Assembly (NCBI GenBank): GCA_031292485.1
Contig: JARLHA010000032.1
Location: forward strand, 1-64,000
DNA: 64,000 nt
Direction of reading: 5' to 3'
Origin: Mucilaginibacter sp.
Lineage (GTDB): Bacteria > Bacteroidota > Bacteroidia > Sphingobacteriales > Sphingobacteriaceae
This document shows positions 33,563 to 42,941 of this stretch, one piece after another (the stretch's first letter is position 1; each line of letters begins with the position of its first letter). The notes below the pieces were generated by a model. That model did no database searches. It was given only the letters and a program-made list of their open reading frames with translations, and had not been told where the DNA came from. A program made the position numbers and the translations under genes.

Positions 33563-36409
33563 ATGAAAAGTTATTTCTACCTGTTCGTGCTGCTACTTAT
33601 AACCGCTACTGCTACTATAAGTAAAGCCCAGGAATTCGGCGGCAACCCGCCATCAATTAAATGGAAGCAGATAGATCTGCCGGTAGCCAAAGTTGTTTTT
33701 CCTTATGGGCTGGATTCAGCCGGGTTAAGGGTAGCCAATATCATCAGGCAAATGAACGGCTCTATTCAACCCACCATTGGTTTTAAACAACGGCAGATCA
33801 GCGTCATACTGCAAAATCAAACCACCATAGCCAACGCTTATGTAGGATTGGCACCCTTCCGCAGCGAATTTTATTTAACGCCAGAGCAAAACAGCTTTGA
33901 TATTGGCAGCCTTTCGTGGCCGGAGCAATTGGCGATCCATGAGTTCAGGCACGTGCAGCAATACAATAATTTTAATGTCGGGTTTTCGCACGTGCTCAAA
34001 GTGCTTTTTGGCGAGGGCGGGCAGGCGGTGGGCAATGATATTGCTATACCCAACTGGTTTTTTGAGGGCGACGCCGTTTTTAACGAAACTCATGTAAGCG
34101 AACAGGGTAGGGGCAGGTTGCCTTTCTTTTTTAATGGTTACCGGGCCTTATGGGCAGACGGCAGGGATTATAGTTATATGAAGCTCCGCAATGGCTCCTA
34201 CAGGGATTATATTCCCGACTGGTACCCGCTGGGTTATATGATGGTGAGCTACGGCCGCGAAAAGTACGGTGATGATTTTTGGAAAAAGGTAACCCAGGAT
34301 GCGGCGGCATATAAAGGTGTGTTTTTTCCGTTGGATAAGGCGATTAAAAGATATTCAGGAAATGATTTCGAGCAGTTCCGGAAAGATGGATTTGATTTTT
34401 ATAAAAAACAATTTGGCATACAGCAAACTGCTAACAATTCACTAAATCACTCATTCACTAAATCACTAATTCAACAACATTTTGATGCGGATAGGGAATA
34501 TCCAGCCTATGTAAACGATACTACATTGATTTACATGAAAAGTACCTATAACCATATCCCGGTATTCGTTGAGAAAATCGGTAATCAGGAGCGACAAATA
34601 GCAGCACGAAGCGTGTCATTGGATACTTATTTTGCTTATCATGATGGCAAAGTAGTTTATGCGGCTTATCGCCGAGATCTGCGCTGGAATTATCGCGACT
34701 ACAGCGAACTAATGCTGCTGGATGTTAAAACAGGCAGGGAACTACGGCTTACGAAAGGCACGAAATATTTCTCGCCCGATTTTAGCGTGGATGGCAAAAC
34801 CATTGTGACGGTAAAAGAAGGCACCAATGGGAGGTGTGATATTCATTTACTTAACGCAGCTAATGGCAGTTTGATCGCTATCGTTCCCAATAAAGAAAAT
34901 CTGTTCTATACCTATCCTAAGTTTTATGGGAATAGCCAGCTGATCGCTGCGGTAAGGACACCCAAAGGCGAAATGACCTTAGATCTGATCGATATAAAAA
35001 CAGGGAAAAATAAATATTTACTTCCGTTTTCTTATCAGCCAATAGCTTTCCCGCTGGTAAAAAATGATACGGTTTATTTTTCAGCAACGCTGGGCATTGA
35101 TGATCGTTTATTTGCATTGAGTTTAAAAGCAGGGAAATTATTTGAGCTGAAAAATTACAATCTAAACCGCTCCATTGGTAATTATCAGCCTGCTGTAAGT
35201 GACAATAAATTTGCCTGGGTGGGTTTTACCGCTTTTGGCTACCAACTAAACGAGTGTGATAAGAGCAAACTCGAATGGGTCGAAATAGCGCCAGCCATAG
35301 CCCGCGACGGTTTGTCAAATTTTGGTATCAGCGCATTAACCCGCGATAGTTCAACTGACTTGTTGGCTAAAGTTAAAAATGATTCATTGCCCGTTACCCA
35401 ATACCGCAAATCACACCATTTGCTGAACTTCCATAGCCTGATCCCCAATTTTGTGGACCCGGATTATACCATTAGCCTGGCAGGGGAGAATGTATTGAAT
35501 ACCCTGCAATCCCAACTTTCCTTCACCTATAACAGGGACGAGGGGTATAAGGAGTTTGGCGTTGATGCCATTTACGGCGCCTTGTTCCCCTATATTTCGG
35601 GCGGTTCGGATTATTATATCGGCAGACGCGGATACCACAACGGTAACAATGTTTACTGGAATGAAACCGACCTGCACGGCGGCTTTGAACTGCCGTTAAA
35701 CTTAAGTGAGGGTAAAAACCTCACGTATTTAAGGGCCGGGACCGATCTGTATTACACCTCTGTAAATTTTCAGCAACCCTATAGGGGCTTTTTTTCTGAT
35801 AGGTCATACACCTACCTCAACTACTATCTTAGTTTCAGCAATACCATACAGCAGGCTAAGCAAAATATTTACCCGCGTTTTGGCCAAAGTATTTATTTGA
35901 ACTATAAATCAGCTATTTCGGGGAAAGCTTCGGAGCAATTCCTGGCAAATGGGTTTTTATACTTACCGGGTTTTATGTTTAGCCATAACCTGGTTTTTAA
36001 TGTGGCCCACCAGCAAAAAAACAAAAATGATGTGATTGATTTTTCAAACGGTTTTCCCTTTTCCCGCGGTTATACTGCGGAAAACCTGTACGACATGAAC
36101 AAAGCCGGGGTTAACTACCATTTTCCGGTGGCTTACCCGGATGCAGGATTTGCCAATACCTTTTATATTTCCAGGATCCGCGCTAATGCCTTTTATGATT
36201 ATACCTACACCACTGATTTTTATACTGATGGAAGTAAGTTTAAGGGCACCTTCCGCTCAACCGGCGCTGAAATCTATTTCGATTCGCATCTATTTAACCA
36301 GGGGGCTATCTCTTTTGGCTTTCGTTACAGTTATCTTGTCGATAGGGACATTTTTGGCGGTGCCGGGCGTAACCGCTTCGAGATCATTGTGCCAGTTACT
36401 ATATTTTAG
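33563..36409 (+). CDS. Envelope protein with gluzincin-like peptidase, propeller and outer-membrane barrel regions
   Basis: 948 residues, signal peptide ending TISKAQ. The N-terminal part (about 30-290) has a zinc peptidase-like motif HEFRH (H126, E127, H130) with a downstream NWFFEGDAVFNE, whose Glu168 is placed like the third zinc ligand of peptidase MA/gluzincins. The middle (about 300-620) looks like TolB/PD40 propeller repeats (LRLTKGTKYFSPDFSVDGK). The last ~300 residues are rich in alternating aromatic strands (YLRAGTDLYYTSV, YLNYYLSFSNTI) and end IIVPVTIF, with the terminal Phe of outer-membrane barrels. Cell-surface proteolysis or barrel-tethered binding is a fair guess; the substrate is unknown. 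Confidence 0.85.
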   Translation: MKSYFYLFVLLLITATATISKAQEFGGNPPSIKWKQIDLPVAKVVFPYGLDSAGLRVANIIRQMNGSIQPTIGFKQRQISVILQNQTTIANAYVGLAPFRSEFYLTPEQNSFDIGSLSWPEQLAIHEFRHVQQYNNFNVGFSHVLKVLFGEGGQAVGNDIAIPNWFFEGDAVFNETHVSEQGRGRLPFFFNGYRALWADGRDYSYMKLRNGSYRDYIPDWYPLGYMMVSYGREKYGDDFWKKVTQDAAAYKGVFFPLDKAIKRYSGNDFEQFRKDGFDFYKKQFGIQQTANNSLNHSFTKSLIQQHFDADREYPAYVNDTTLIYMKSTYNHIPVFVEKIGNQERQIAARSVSLDTYFAYHDGKVVYAAYRRDLRWNYRDYSELMLLDVKTGRELRLTKGTKYFSPDFSVDGKTIVTVKEGTNGRCDIHLLNAANGSLIAIVPNKENLFYTYPKFYGNSQLIAAVRTPKGEMTLDLIDIKTGKNKYLLPFSYQPIAFPLVKNDTVYFSATLGIDDRLFALSLKAGKLFELKNYNLNRSIGNYQPAVSDNKFAWVGFTAFGYQLNECDKSKLEWVEIAPAIARDGLSNFGISALTRDSSTDLLAKVKNDSLPVTQYRKSHHLLNFHSLIPNFVDPDYTISLAGENVLNTLQSQLSFTYNRDEGYKEFGVDAIYGALFPYISGGSDYYIGRRGYHNGNNVYWNETDLHGGFELPLNLSEGKNLTYLRAGTDLYYTSVNFQQPYRGFFSDRSYTYLNYYLSFSNTIQQAKQNIYPRFGQSIYLNYKSAISGKASEQFLANGFLYLPGFMFSHNLVFNVAHQQKNKNDVIDFSNGFPFSRGYTAENLYDMNKAGVNYHFPVAYPDAGFANTFYISRIRANAFYDYTYTTDFYTDGSKFKGTFRSTGAEIYFDSHLFNQGAISFGFRYSYLVDRDIFGGAGRNRFEIIVPVTIF

Positions 36410-36588
36410 CGTGGTGATAGAAGGTTTTATTTTTCTCCGAATAAAATATTTCGTGTCTCCGTTTCTTTTTAAATATATTTGATTCAACCAATTATATCCC
36501 GGCGCCTACGTTATGCTGCACAATCATTAAGTTTGGCCAGCAGCTACCGGTACGCAGGATCGTTCGATCATCTCTAAATAAAAAATTT

Positions 36589-38139
36589 ATGTTAAACCTA
36601 TCTGTCATACTGCAAGACAGCGCCAGCAGGTATCCGGCAAAACATGCCTTTACTTTTATGGACACTACGCTTACTTATAGCCAGGTTAACGATTATGCAA
36701 ATTGCGTTGCCAACGGTCTAAAATCCATTGGGATTCAGGCAGGCGATAAAGTGGCTTTGGGTTGCCCGAATTTGCCTTACTTTCCGATTATATATTTTGG
36801 CATTATAAAAGCCGGGGCTGTTGTTGTGCCGCTGAATGTGTTGCTCAAAAAAGACGAAATCGAGTATCACCTTCGCGATAGCGATGCAAAGGCGTATTTC
36901 TGTTTTGCCGGCACGAACGATTTCCCGATGGGCGAAACCGGTTATGCTGCTTTTAATCAAGTAACTAGTTGCGAACATTTTTTGATGATCATGCCTACAC
37001 CAGGCGCGCCTTCAGCTATTCAAGGTGTAACAACCTTGAGCGAATTTATTGCTGATCAATCTGCCGCATTTGAAATGTACCAGACCGATGCTGAAGATAC
37101 CTGCGTTATTATTTATACATCAGGAACCACGGGGCAACCAAAAGGAGCGGAACTTACCCATTCAAACCTGCTTTTAAACGCGATTGCCATATGCGACCTG
37201 ATGCATAACGATGACGACGATATCGCGCTTATCGTGTTGCCGCTGTTCCATATTTTTGGAATGACTGTTATGATGAACGCAGGTATATACAAAGGCCGTT
37301 CGAGCGTTATGCTGACCCGTTTTGATGCCGAAGCGGTTTTTGATGCCATGCAAAGACATAAAGTAACGCTTTTTGCCGGCGTGCCAACCATGTATTGGGG
37401 TTTGTTGAATTATACGGACCCAAAATTTGATTATGAAAGCATTGCGAAAACATTAAAAGTGTGTTGTTCAGGCGGAGCTTCTTTGCCGGTTAAGGTATTG
37501 CAGGATTTTGAAAAACGGTTCAATGTGCCCATCGTTGAAGGGTACGGTATGTCGGAGGGTTCGCCGGTGGTTACCTTTAACCAGCTGAAAGCTGTTAGAA
37601 AACCTGGATCAATAGGTAAACCATTTTGGGGCGTTGAGGTGAAGCTGGTTGACGCTGATGGGGCAGAGGTGCCGGTGGGTGAAAAAGGGGAGCTCCTTTA
37701 CCGCGGGCACAACGTGATGAAAGGTTATTATAAAAAGCCAGAAGAAACGCAAAAAGCATTGAAGAATGGCTGGATGCACTCCGGCGATATTGCGGTAAAG
37801 GATGAAGACGGCTTCTTTTATATTGTAGACAGAACTAAAGATATGATTATCCGCGGCGGTATGAAAATATATCCCCGGGAGGTAGAAGAGCTGATGATCA
37901 AACACGATGCGGTTTCATTGGTGGCCGTTATTGGTACGCACCATGAAGAAATGGGCGAGGAAGTTAAAGCATTTGTGGTGTTAAAAGGCGGCTATACTAT
38001 TTCGGAAGCTGAACTGATCGCCTGGACGAAAGAACGCATAGCATCTTACAAATACCCCCGCAATGTTGAATTTATTGAAGCCCTGCCGATGAATGCTACA
38101 GGTAAAATATTGAAACGGGAATTGAGGCAATTGTCTTGA
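36589..38139 (+). CDS. AMP-dependent acyl-CoA ligase (long-chain fatty acid type)
   Basis: 516 residues. It activates a carboxylic acid with ATP and CoA via an acyl-adenylate. Conserved blocks: the P-loop-like IYTSGTTGQPKGAELTHSNL (about 170), LPLFHIFGMTV, VEGYGMSEGSPVVTFN (about 315), WMHSGDIAVKDEDGFFYIVD and RTKDMIIRGGMKIYPREVEE, then the catalytic Lys in NATGKILKRELRQ. The sequence resembles fatty-acyl or aryl-CoA ligases rather than acetyl-CoA synthetase; the exact chain length is not decided. It is single, convergent with the next gene. Confidence 0.93.
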   Translation: MLNLSVILQDSASRYPAKHAFTFMDTTLTYSQVNDYANCVANGLKSIGIQAGDKVALGCPNLPYFPIIYFGIIKAGAVVVPLNVLLKKDEIEYHLRDSDAKAYFCFAGTNDFPMGETGYAAFNQVTSCEHFLMIMPTPGAPSAIQGVTTLSEFIADQSAAFEMYQTDAEDTCVIIYTSGTTGQPKGAELTHSNLLLNAIAICDLMHNDDDDIALIVLPLFHIFGMTVMMNAGIYKGRSSVMLTRFDAEAVFDAMQRHKVTLFAGVPTMYWGLLNYTDPKFDYESIAKTLKVCCSGGASLPVKVLQDFEKRFNVPIVEGYGMSEGSPVVTFNQLKAVRKPGSIGKPFWGVEVKLVDADGAEVPVGEKGELLYRGHNVMKGYYKKPEETQKALKNGWMHSGDIAVKDEDGFFYIVDRTKDMIIRGGMKIYPREVEELMIKHDAVSLVAVIGTHHEEMGEEVKAFVVLKGGYTISEAELIAWTKERIASYKYPRNVEFIEALPMNATGKILKRELRQLS

Positions 38140-38198
38140 GGATATTTTGCGAATTAATTAAAAAAACTAAGCCAACCCTCTTCGGTGTATTCGTTGGA

Positions 38199-39887
38199 TT
38201 ATTGCAAAACTCCTTCCACAAACACCGGCGTTTCAGTAACCTCAATTTTTACTTTGCCATTTACCGTGTTTACCTGGCTTTTGTCCATTACATCAGCCCC
38301 TGCTTTCGGGCGGTAAATATTGGCGGTTTTGGCTTTACCGAGATCGAGGGTAAAGGTGCCTTTTCTCCCGGTTTCATCAGGGATTGTAAGTACATACATG
38401 GTTTTTTTACCCAAAGTATATTGGTCAACCAGCGGGTCCCTGCTGATGGTTTTTACATAATTGTAATCGCCCATCAGTTTGGTGGTTTGTAAAATATAGT
38501 CAGCGGCAGGTCGCCGTTTAATTCCTTCATTCAGGCCGGAGGTTGCGTATTGTGTTGTGCCTCCGGCATGATCGTCAAACAACTGGTAAAAAAAAACACG
38601 TTTTACGCCGTAGCGGATGTATAGCAATGATGTCCTTAAGATCCAATCAGCCTGGTCCTGCAATACCGTTTTATTGCCGATGGATTCTGCCTTCTGGTAG
38701 CTTTCCTGATTAATGTCGTAACCGGTTTCGGTTAGCCACACTTCCGGCTGCTGGGGCAGGCTATTAGCTAGTTTCACAAAATCATTGGCAATGCTGCCAT
38801 CGTTTGATAGTTCAGGCGCAATGCCTGTCGTAGCGCGCTTATGCGTTCTAACGTCGCCGTTATTGGAGTATAAGTGATAATTGATCACATCAAAACAAAG
38901 GTTAATGCTGCCGTCCTTTTTGTATCCACGGTGTGTTTTGCACCAGTTGATCATCCTTTGTACATATTTAATATCAGCAGAAGCCAAGCCACCCATTACC
39001 ACCTGCATATTGGGGTCGGCCGTTTTTACGCCGGCACTAGGGCCCATTTTACCCATATTACCATCATAAAACGCAGACATGTTAGCGGCATATTGTTCTG
39101 GGTTCTGATGAGTTTCATCGCCGCCCCACCACCTGTCGCGTTCGTTTCCGCACTCTATATATTTTATCAGGCCCATCCCAACATTAGGTTGATTGGGGAT
39201 GTCATCGTTCCAGCGCTTGTTGGTAACTACTTTAACCAGCGATTTGTTCACATTTTTATTATACCCATACCGGGCTGCAAATTGAAAAGCCATTTTTGCC
39301 TGGTCGATATATGAGGCCGGGTCATCCAGGCTTTTGCCATAAATTACAGGAGCATTGTCATTATCCCGCGAGCTGGCAGGGTAGGTGTTGATCATCCATT
39401 CAGGTATGTTTTTCAGATCGGCTAAAACTAAAATCCCATCTTTTTTACAACGTTCATATATTACATCGTAGTCCCAGCCACCACTTAATGCCGGGTTAAA
39501 GGAATAGTCACCTTTGTTGCCGCTTTCCATCCTGTCCCAGTTCAGGTAATGCCGCACTGCGCTGAATGTTTTGATAAGTGCCATATTATCCTCATAAATA
39601 TGTTTCCTGTCGTTCGGGCTGCCCGGGTTTTCCTCAAAGTTCCATTCGTAGGCATTGATGCCAAACATATTTTTTAACGGAACCGGTGTGCCCGGGCGTA
39701 CGTAGTTGACCTGCGGCTGGTTGATCGGGTTAATTTTGTTGGTATCTGGCATAATCGCGGCTGTGATACTTTTTACGGCGGCGCTGTCAGCGTCGGAATT
39801 TTCGTTATTGCAATTGCAGAGAAATACAATGACTGAAATGGTCAAAACAGTTTTCAGGCGAAATATCATATACATAAATATGAGCAT
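38199..39887 (-). CDS. Clan GH-A glycoside hydrolase lipoprotein
   Basis: 562 residues. A lipoprotein signal ends VFLCNC (Cys about 24). Internal starts at M5 or M7 are possible. The barrel has an acid/base candidate in YIECGNERDRWW (E249), preceded by Asn as in clan GH-A, and a nucleophile candidate in VWLTETGYD (E387). The 138-residue spacing fits the clan. KNMFGINAYEWNF near 72 and INYHLYSNNG are typical. The C-terminal ~100 residues form a beta domain. I cannot choose between GH5-, GH30- and GH39-related families. It is not next to other carbohydrate genes. Confidence 0.8.
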   Translation of the reverse strand: MLIFMYMIFRLKTVLTISVIVFLCNCNNENSDADSAAVKSITAAIMPDTNKINPINQPQVNYVRPGTPVPLKNMFGINAYEWNFEENPGSPNDRKHIYEDNMALIKTFSAVRHYLNWDRMESGNKGDYSFNPALSGGWDYDVIYERCKKDGILVLADLKNIPEWMINTYPASSRDNDNAPVIYGKSLDDPASYIDQAKMAFQFAARYGYNKNVNKSLVKVVTNKRWNDDIPNQPNVGMGLIKYIECGNERDRWWGGDETHQNPEQYAANMSAFYDGNMGKMGPSAGVKTADPNMQVVMGGLASADIKYVQRMINWCKTHRGYKKDGSINLCFDVINYHLYSNNGDVRTHKRATTGIAPELSNDGSIANDFVKLANSLPQQPEVWLTETGYDINQESYQKAESIGNKTVLQDQADWILRTSLLYIRYGVKRVFFYQLFDDHAGGTTQYATSGLNEGIKRRPAADYILQTTKLMGDYNYVKTISRDPLVDQYTLGKKTMYVLTIPDETGRKGTFTLDLGKAKTANIYRPKAGADVMDKSQVNTVNGKVKIEVTETPVFVEGVLQ

Positions 39888-39967
39888 TTATACGGGAAGC
39901 TGTATCAAGAGTTATTGTCTGAACACGATTTCCGGATTTTAAAAATTTATAAGATAGATACAACCTT

Positions 39968-40210
39968 GTGTCGTATCAACCATAAATTGACCAATCGTCA
40001 ATCTACAGGTTTACTGAACGCAAAAAAGCATAAAGATGGTTTACACTGGGTTTACACATTTTAAAATTTACATTTTATAAATATCTAATAATGAGTATTT
40101 TATATGTTTTTTTATTAAAATGGGGTTTACACTATTTTACATAACTCCCTCCCGGTAATTTTAAGCTGTTTTGATAAAGCCTGAACGTCAATTTTAGATT
40201 GACATGACAC
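39968..40210. mobile_element. MITE-like element, copy A
   Basis: A 243-base non-coding element whose ends, GTGTCGTATCAACCATAAAT and so on (39968-39991) and the reverse complement of 40187-40210, match in 19 of 24 positions. The interior carries several GTTTACAC motifs. It is similar along its whole length to copy B at 55319-55564. No protein is encoded, so a related transposase elsewhere would be needed to move it. Flanking bases (TT left, TC right) give no clear target duplication. Confidence 0.75.
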
Positions 40211-40224
40211 TCAATTCAATTAAT

Positions 40225-40302
40225 CGTTTCAATCTTAAAAGTTATATAGTAACAATCTCACCTGATTTCAAACTGAATCCGCTCAAATGCCGGTATAATC
40301 TT
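40225..40302. repeat. Decayed duplicate of the ABC exporter 3' end
   Basis: Bases 40258-40298 resemble the gene's own end (40384-40425) in about 33 of 42 positions, with one base deleted. The preceding CGTTTCAATCTTA also matches CGTTCCAATCTTA at 40356. On the minus strand it encodes a garbled YRHLSG tail in place of YRYLSGLQFEIG. Confidence 0.6.
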
Positions 40303-40385
40303 AATTTACGGATTTTAAAGATTTATAATATTGGCATGACTTACATCCTGTAAATCGTTCCAATCTTATAAATCGTGTCCAGACC

Positions 40386-42215
40386 TTACCCGATCTCAAA
40401 CTGCAGCCCGCTTAAATACCGGTACAAGCCGGATTCATTACTGATCAGTTCGGCATGACTACCTGATTCAATTATCTTTCCTTTTTCCAGAACGATGATC
40501 TTATCCGCTTCGCGGATAGTGGAAAGGCGGTGGGCGATGATAATGGAGGTTCGGTCTTTCATCAGTTCTTCCAGCGCTTCCTGTACCAAACGCTCCGATT
40601 CAGAGTCGAGTGAGGATGTCGCTTCATCAAGGATGAGGATAGACGGATTTTTAAGCAATGCGCGGGCAATAGCGATCCGTTGGCGCTGCCCACCTGATAA
40701 TTTTACACCACGTTCGCCAACAATCGTATCATATCTTTCGGGGAAAGTATCTATAAACTGGTGCGCGTTTGCCCTTTGGGCGGCCTGGATAATCTCTTCC
40801 TTGGTCGCGCTTAATTTACCATAGGCAATATTTTCCTGTATCGATCCGCCAAATAACATCACATCCTGCGGAACAATGGCCACCTGGTTGCGGATGTCAG
40901 TGAGCGAATATTGATCGGATGGTTTGCCGTCAAAGGAAATAATACCGGTTTGCGGATGATAAAATTGCAATATCAAAGCAGCCATGGTTGATTTGCCTGA
41001 TCCGCTCGGGCCAACAATGGCAACCCGTTGCCCCGCATCAGCTTTAAAGGAAATTTCCTTTAGAACAGTGATTTCAGGGCGCGAGGGATACGCAAAAACT
41101 ACCTCATTGAATGCCACGTTCCCTTCAATTTTTTGTTTGATAGTATTATCAATTTCCCTGATGGAAACTTCTTCGCCCTTTTCCTCCAATATTTCCAGTA
41201 CCCGCTCACTGGCACCAACCGCTTTTTGCACATTGGCATAAAGGTCAGGAAAGCTGCCCATAGCACTGCCCACGAAAGTTGAATAAAGGGCAAACGTAAA
41301 CAACTCGCCAACCTTTAATTCATGATGGCTCACCAGGATGCAGCCATAGCCGACTATAGAAACAATGGCGCCAAATAAAAAAAAAACGACAAAGGATACA
41401 AAAATGCCCCGGTATTTAGCCCCTCTAATGGCAATGTCTGCAACTTCCCTGATGTTTTTGCCATAGCGGCCTGCCTCAAAGGCTTCATTAACAAAAGCTT
41501 TTACATTAGCTATTCCCTGCAAAGTTTCTTCGATAATGGTATTTGATTCGGCCAGTTTGTCCTGGGCCTGTTTGGATATTTTACGGATAAAACGTCCAAA
41601 GAAAATAGCAAATACGATTAAAGGCGGCAACAGGATCAATAAAGCAACGGCCAGTTTTATAGAAATCACCGCCATAAATACGATCCCCCCGACCATCAAA
41701 ACAGATTGCCTGATCATTTCGGCAATGGTAGTGGTCAATGTGTCCTGGATCTGTGATAGATCGGCCGAGATCCGGCTGTTTAATTCGCCAACCCTCCGGT
41801 TCGAGAAGAAATTCATTGGCAGGGTGATAAGTTTAAAATAAGTATCCCTGCGAATATCAGCCAGCGACCGTTCGGCCACGTTTACAAACCACAAAATCCT
41901 AAAAAAGGAAACAATGGCCTGGCAAAACAGCACGATCAAGGCTAAACGCAATATTCCGCCTATTGTATCGGGTAAAATACCTGTTCTAACATGTTTCCCC
42001 CCGGCTGTATCAATCAAAGCGCCTATAAATGAGGGGAAAGCCAAACCGACCAGGCTGGATAGTAATAAAAAAAACAAGGCGGCTATAAACATTCCACCGT
42101 AAGGTTTGATATAGGCTAACAATCGCTTTACCTTTTTTAAAGTTTCCTTGTTTAATTTCGCTTTGGGTAATTCAGCTTCGGGTTTGTTGCTGCTGTTAAG
42201 TCGTCCTCTGGCCAT
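40386..42215 (-). CDS. ABC exporter, MsbA-like half transporter
   Basis: 609 residues. A six-span membrane domain (about 35-330) with the intracellular loop LNSRISADLSQIQDTLTTTI is fused to an ATPase domain: Walker A GPSGSGKST (about 398), the Q-loop IVPQDVMLFGG, signature LSGGQRQRIAIARALLKNP, Walker B ILILDEATSSLD and the switch His in IIAHRLST. Such half transporters dimerise and export lipids, drugs or peptides. MsbA-type lipid A flipping is possible, but the sequence alone does not decide. A decayed copy of its 3' end lies 60-150 bases downstream. Confidence 0.94.
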   Translation of the reverse strand: MARGRLNSSNKPEAELPKAKLNKETLKKVKRLLAYIKPYGGMFIAALFFLLLSSLVGLAFPSFIGALIDTAGGKHVRTGILPDTIGGILRLALIVLFCQAIVSFFRILWFVNVAERSLADIRRDTYFKLITLPMNFFSNRRVGELNSRISADLSQIQDTLTTTIAEMIRQSVLMVGGIVFMAVISIKLAVALLILLPPLIVFAIFFGRFIRKISKQAQDKLAESNTIIEETLQGIANVKAFVNEAFEAGRYGKNIREVADIAIRGAKYRGIFVSFVVFFLFGAIVSIVGYGCILVSHHELKVGELFTFALYSTFVGSAMGSFPDLYANVQKAVGASERVLEILEEKGEEVSIREIDNTIKQKIEGNVAFNEVVFAYPSRPEITVLKEISFKADAGQRVAIVGPSGSGKSTMAALILQFYHPQTGIISFDGKPSDQYSLTDIRNQVAIVPQDVMLFGGSIQENIAYGKLSATKEEIIQAAQRANAHQFIDTFPERYDTIVGERGVKLSGGQRQRIAIARALLKNPSILILDEATSSLDSESERLVQEALEELMKDRTSIIIAHRLSTIREADKIIVLEKGKIIESGSHAELISNESGLYRYLSGLQFEIG

Positions 42216-42321
42216 TGAATCGTATTAAATTTCTTTTGGTATAAAGATAGGACGATTGCCAGCCATAAATATTTTAAACCGGACAAGTTTACGGCAGGCG
42301 ACCCTTGCTATAGGTTCAAAC

Positions 42322-42840
42322 TTATACTTTTACGTTTCGCGGGCGTGTTAATAGGAATAAAAGTAAAACCAGCATCGCGGCCAGTGCAATGATAAAAGCA
42401 CGGATTGTTTTTTCTTCGTCCTCTTCTTGTTTTTGAGATGCTGTTTTAAACTGCTCAACCTGTTTTCGTAACTTATTGATCGTGATCATATAGCCGATCC
42501 TGCTTTCTTCCACTTCGGATGAATGCGATTGTACCTGATTTTGCTGAAAAGCACGGAATTCAAGCAGGATCTTTAATTGCTTATATATGTCATCATCCGT
42601 TTTGATAATATCGATCAAAATGTCATTTGACCGGCGAATGTCTTTTTTCGTCTGAAGTCCGAAAATGCCGGTGTGCATCGCTAAACTCTCACTGTACTGC
42701 CCGAATTTTTGGGTTCGTTGAGCGAGCATGCTGTTTATTTTGGCACGTTGCAGCTGGTAGGCAAGTGAATCATTGCTTTGCTGTGCATTTGCGCAAATTG
42801 ATATCAAAACAAAAAAGGTAAAAAACGTAAATTTTTTCAT
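42322..42840 (-). CDS. Secreted/anchored protein with C-terminal membrane span, unknown function
   Basis: 172 residues from ATG 42840, preferred over an upstream ATG because a signal peptide (FFTFFVLISICANAQQ) starts there. The mid part is helical and charged (YQLQRAKINSMLAQRTQKFG; TINKLRKQVEQFKTASQKQE, coiled-coil-like). One membrane span follows (IIALAAMLVLLLFLLT) with a short basic tail. No recognised family. It lies between the ABC exporter and SAM hydrolase genes, with ~100-base gaps on both sides. Confidence 0.7.
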   Translation of the reverse strand: MKKFTFFTFFVLISICANAQQSNDSLAYQLQRAKINSMLAQRTQKFGQYSESLAMHTGIFGLQTKKDIRRSNDILIDIIKTDDDIYKQLKILLEFRAFQQNQVQSHSSEVEESRIGYMITINKLRKQVEQFKTASQKQEEDEEKTIRAFIIALAAMLVLLLFLLTRPRNVKV

Positions 42841-42941
42841 GCTGTGTAGTAGTTGATTAACACGATTGAAGGCCATTGGTTTTGCCACTCGCTATTTAGC
42901 ATGAATTTGTGTGCCTGTCAAATATCCAGGAAGCGGCGATT

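Larger units (their letters stand above)
39888..40385. other. Repeat-rich gap between the GH-A lipoprotein and ABC exporter genes
   Basis: 498 bases with no gene. It contains MITE-like copy A (39968-40210), a decayed copy of the ABC gene's 3' end (40225-40302), and the inverted pair ATTTATAAGAT (39945-39955)/ATCTTATAAAT (40363-40373) that brackets both. The nested repeats suggest repeated insertion and local duplication. Confidence 0.7.
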
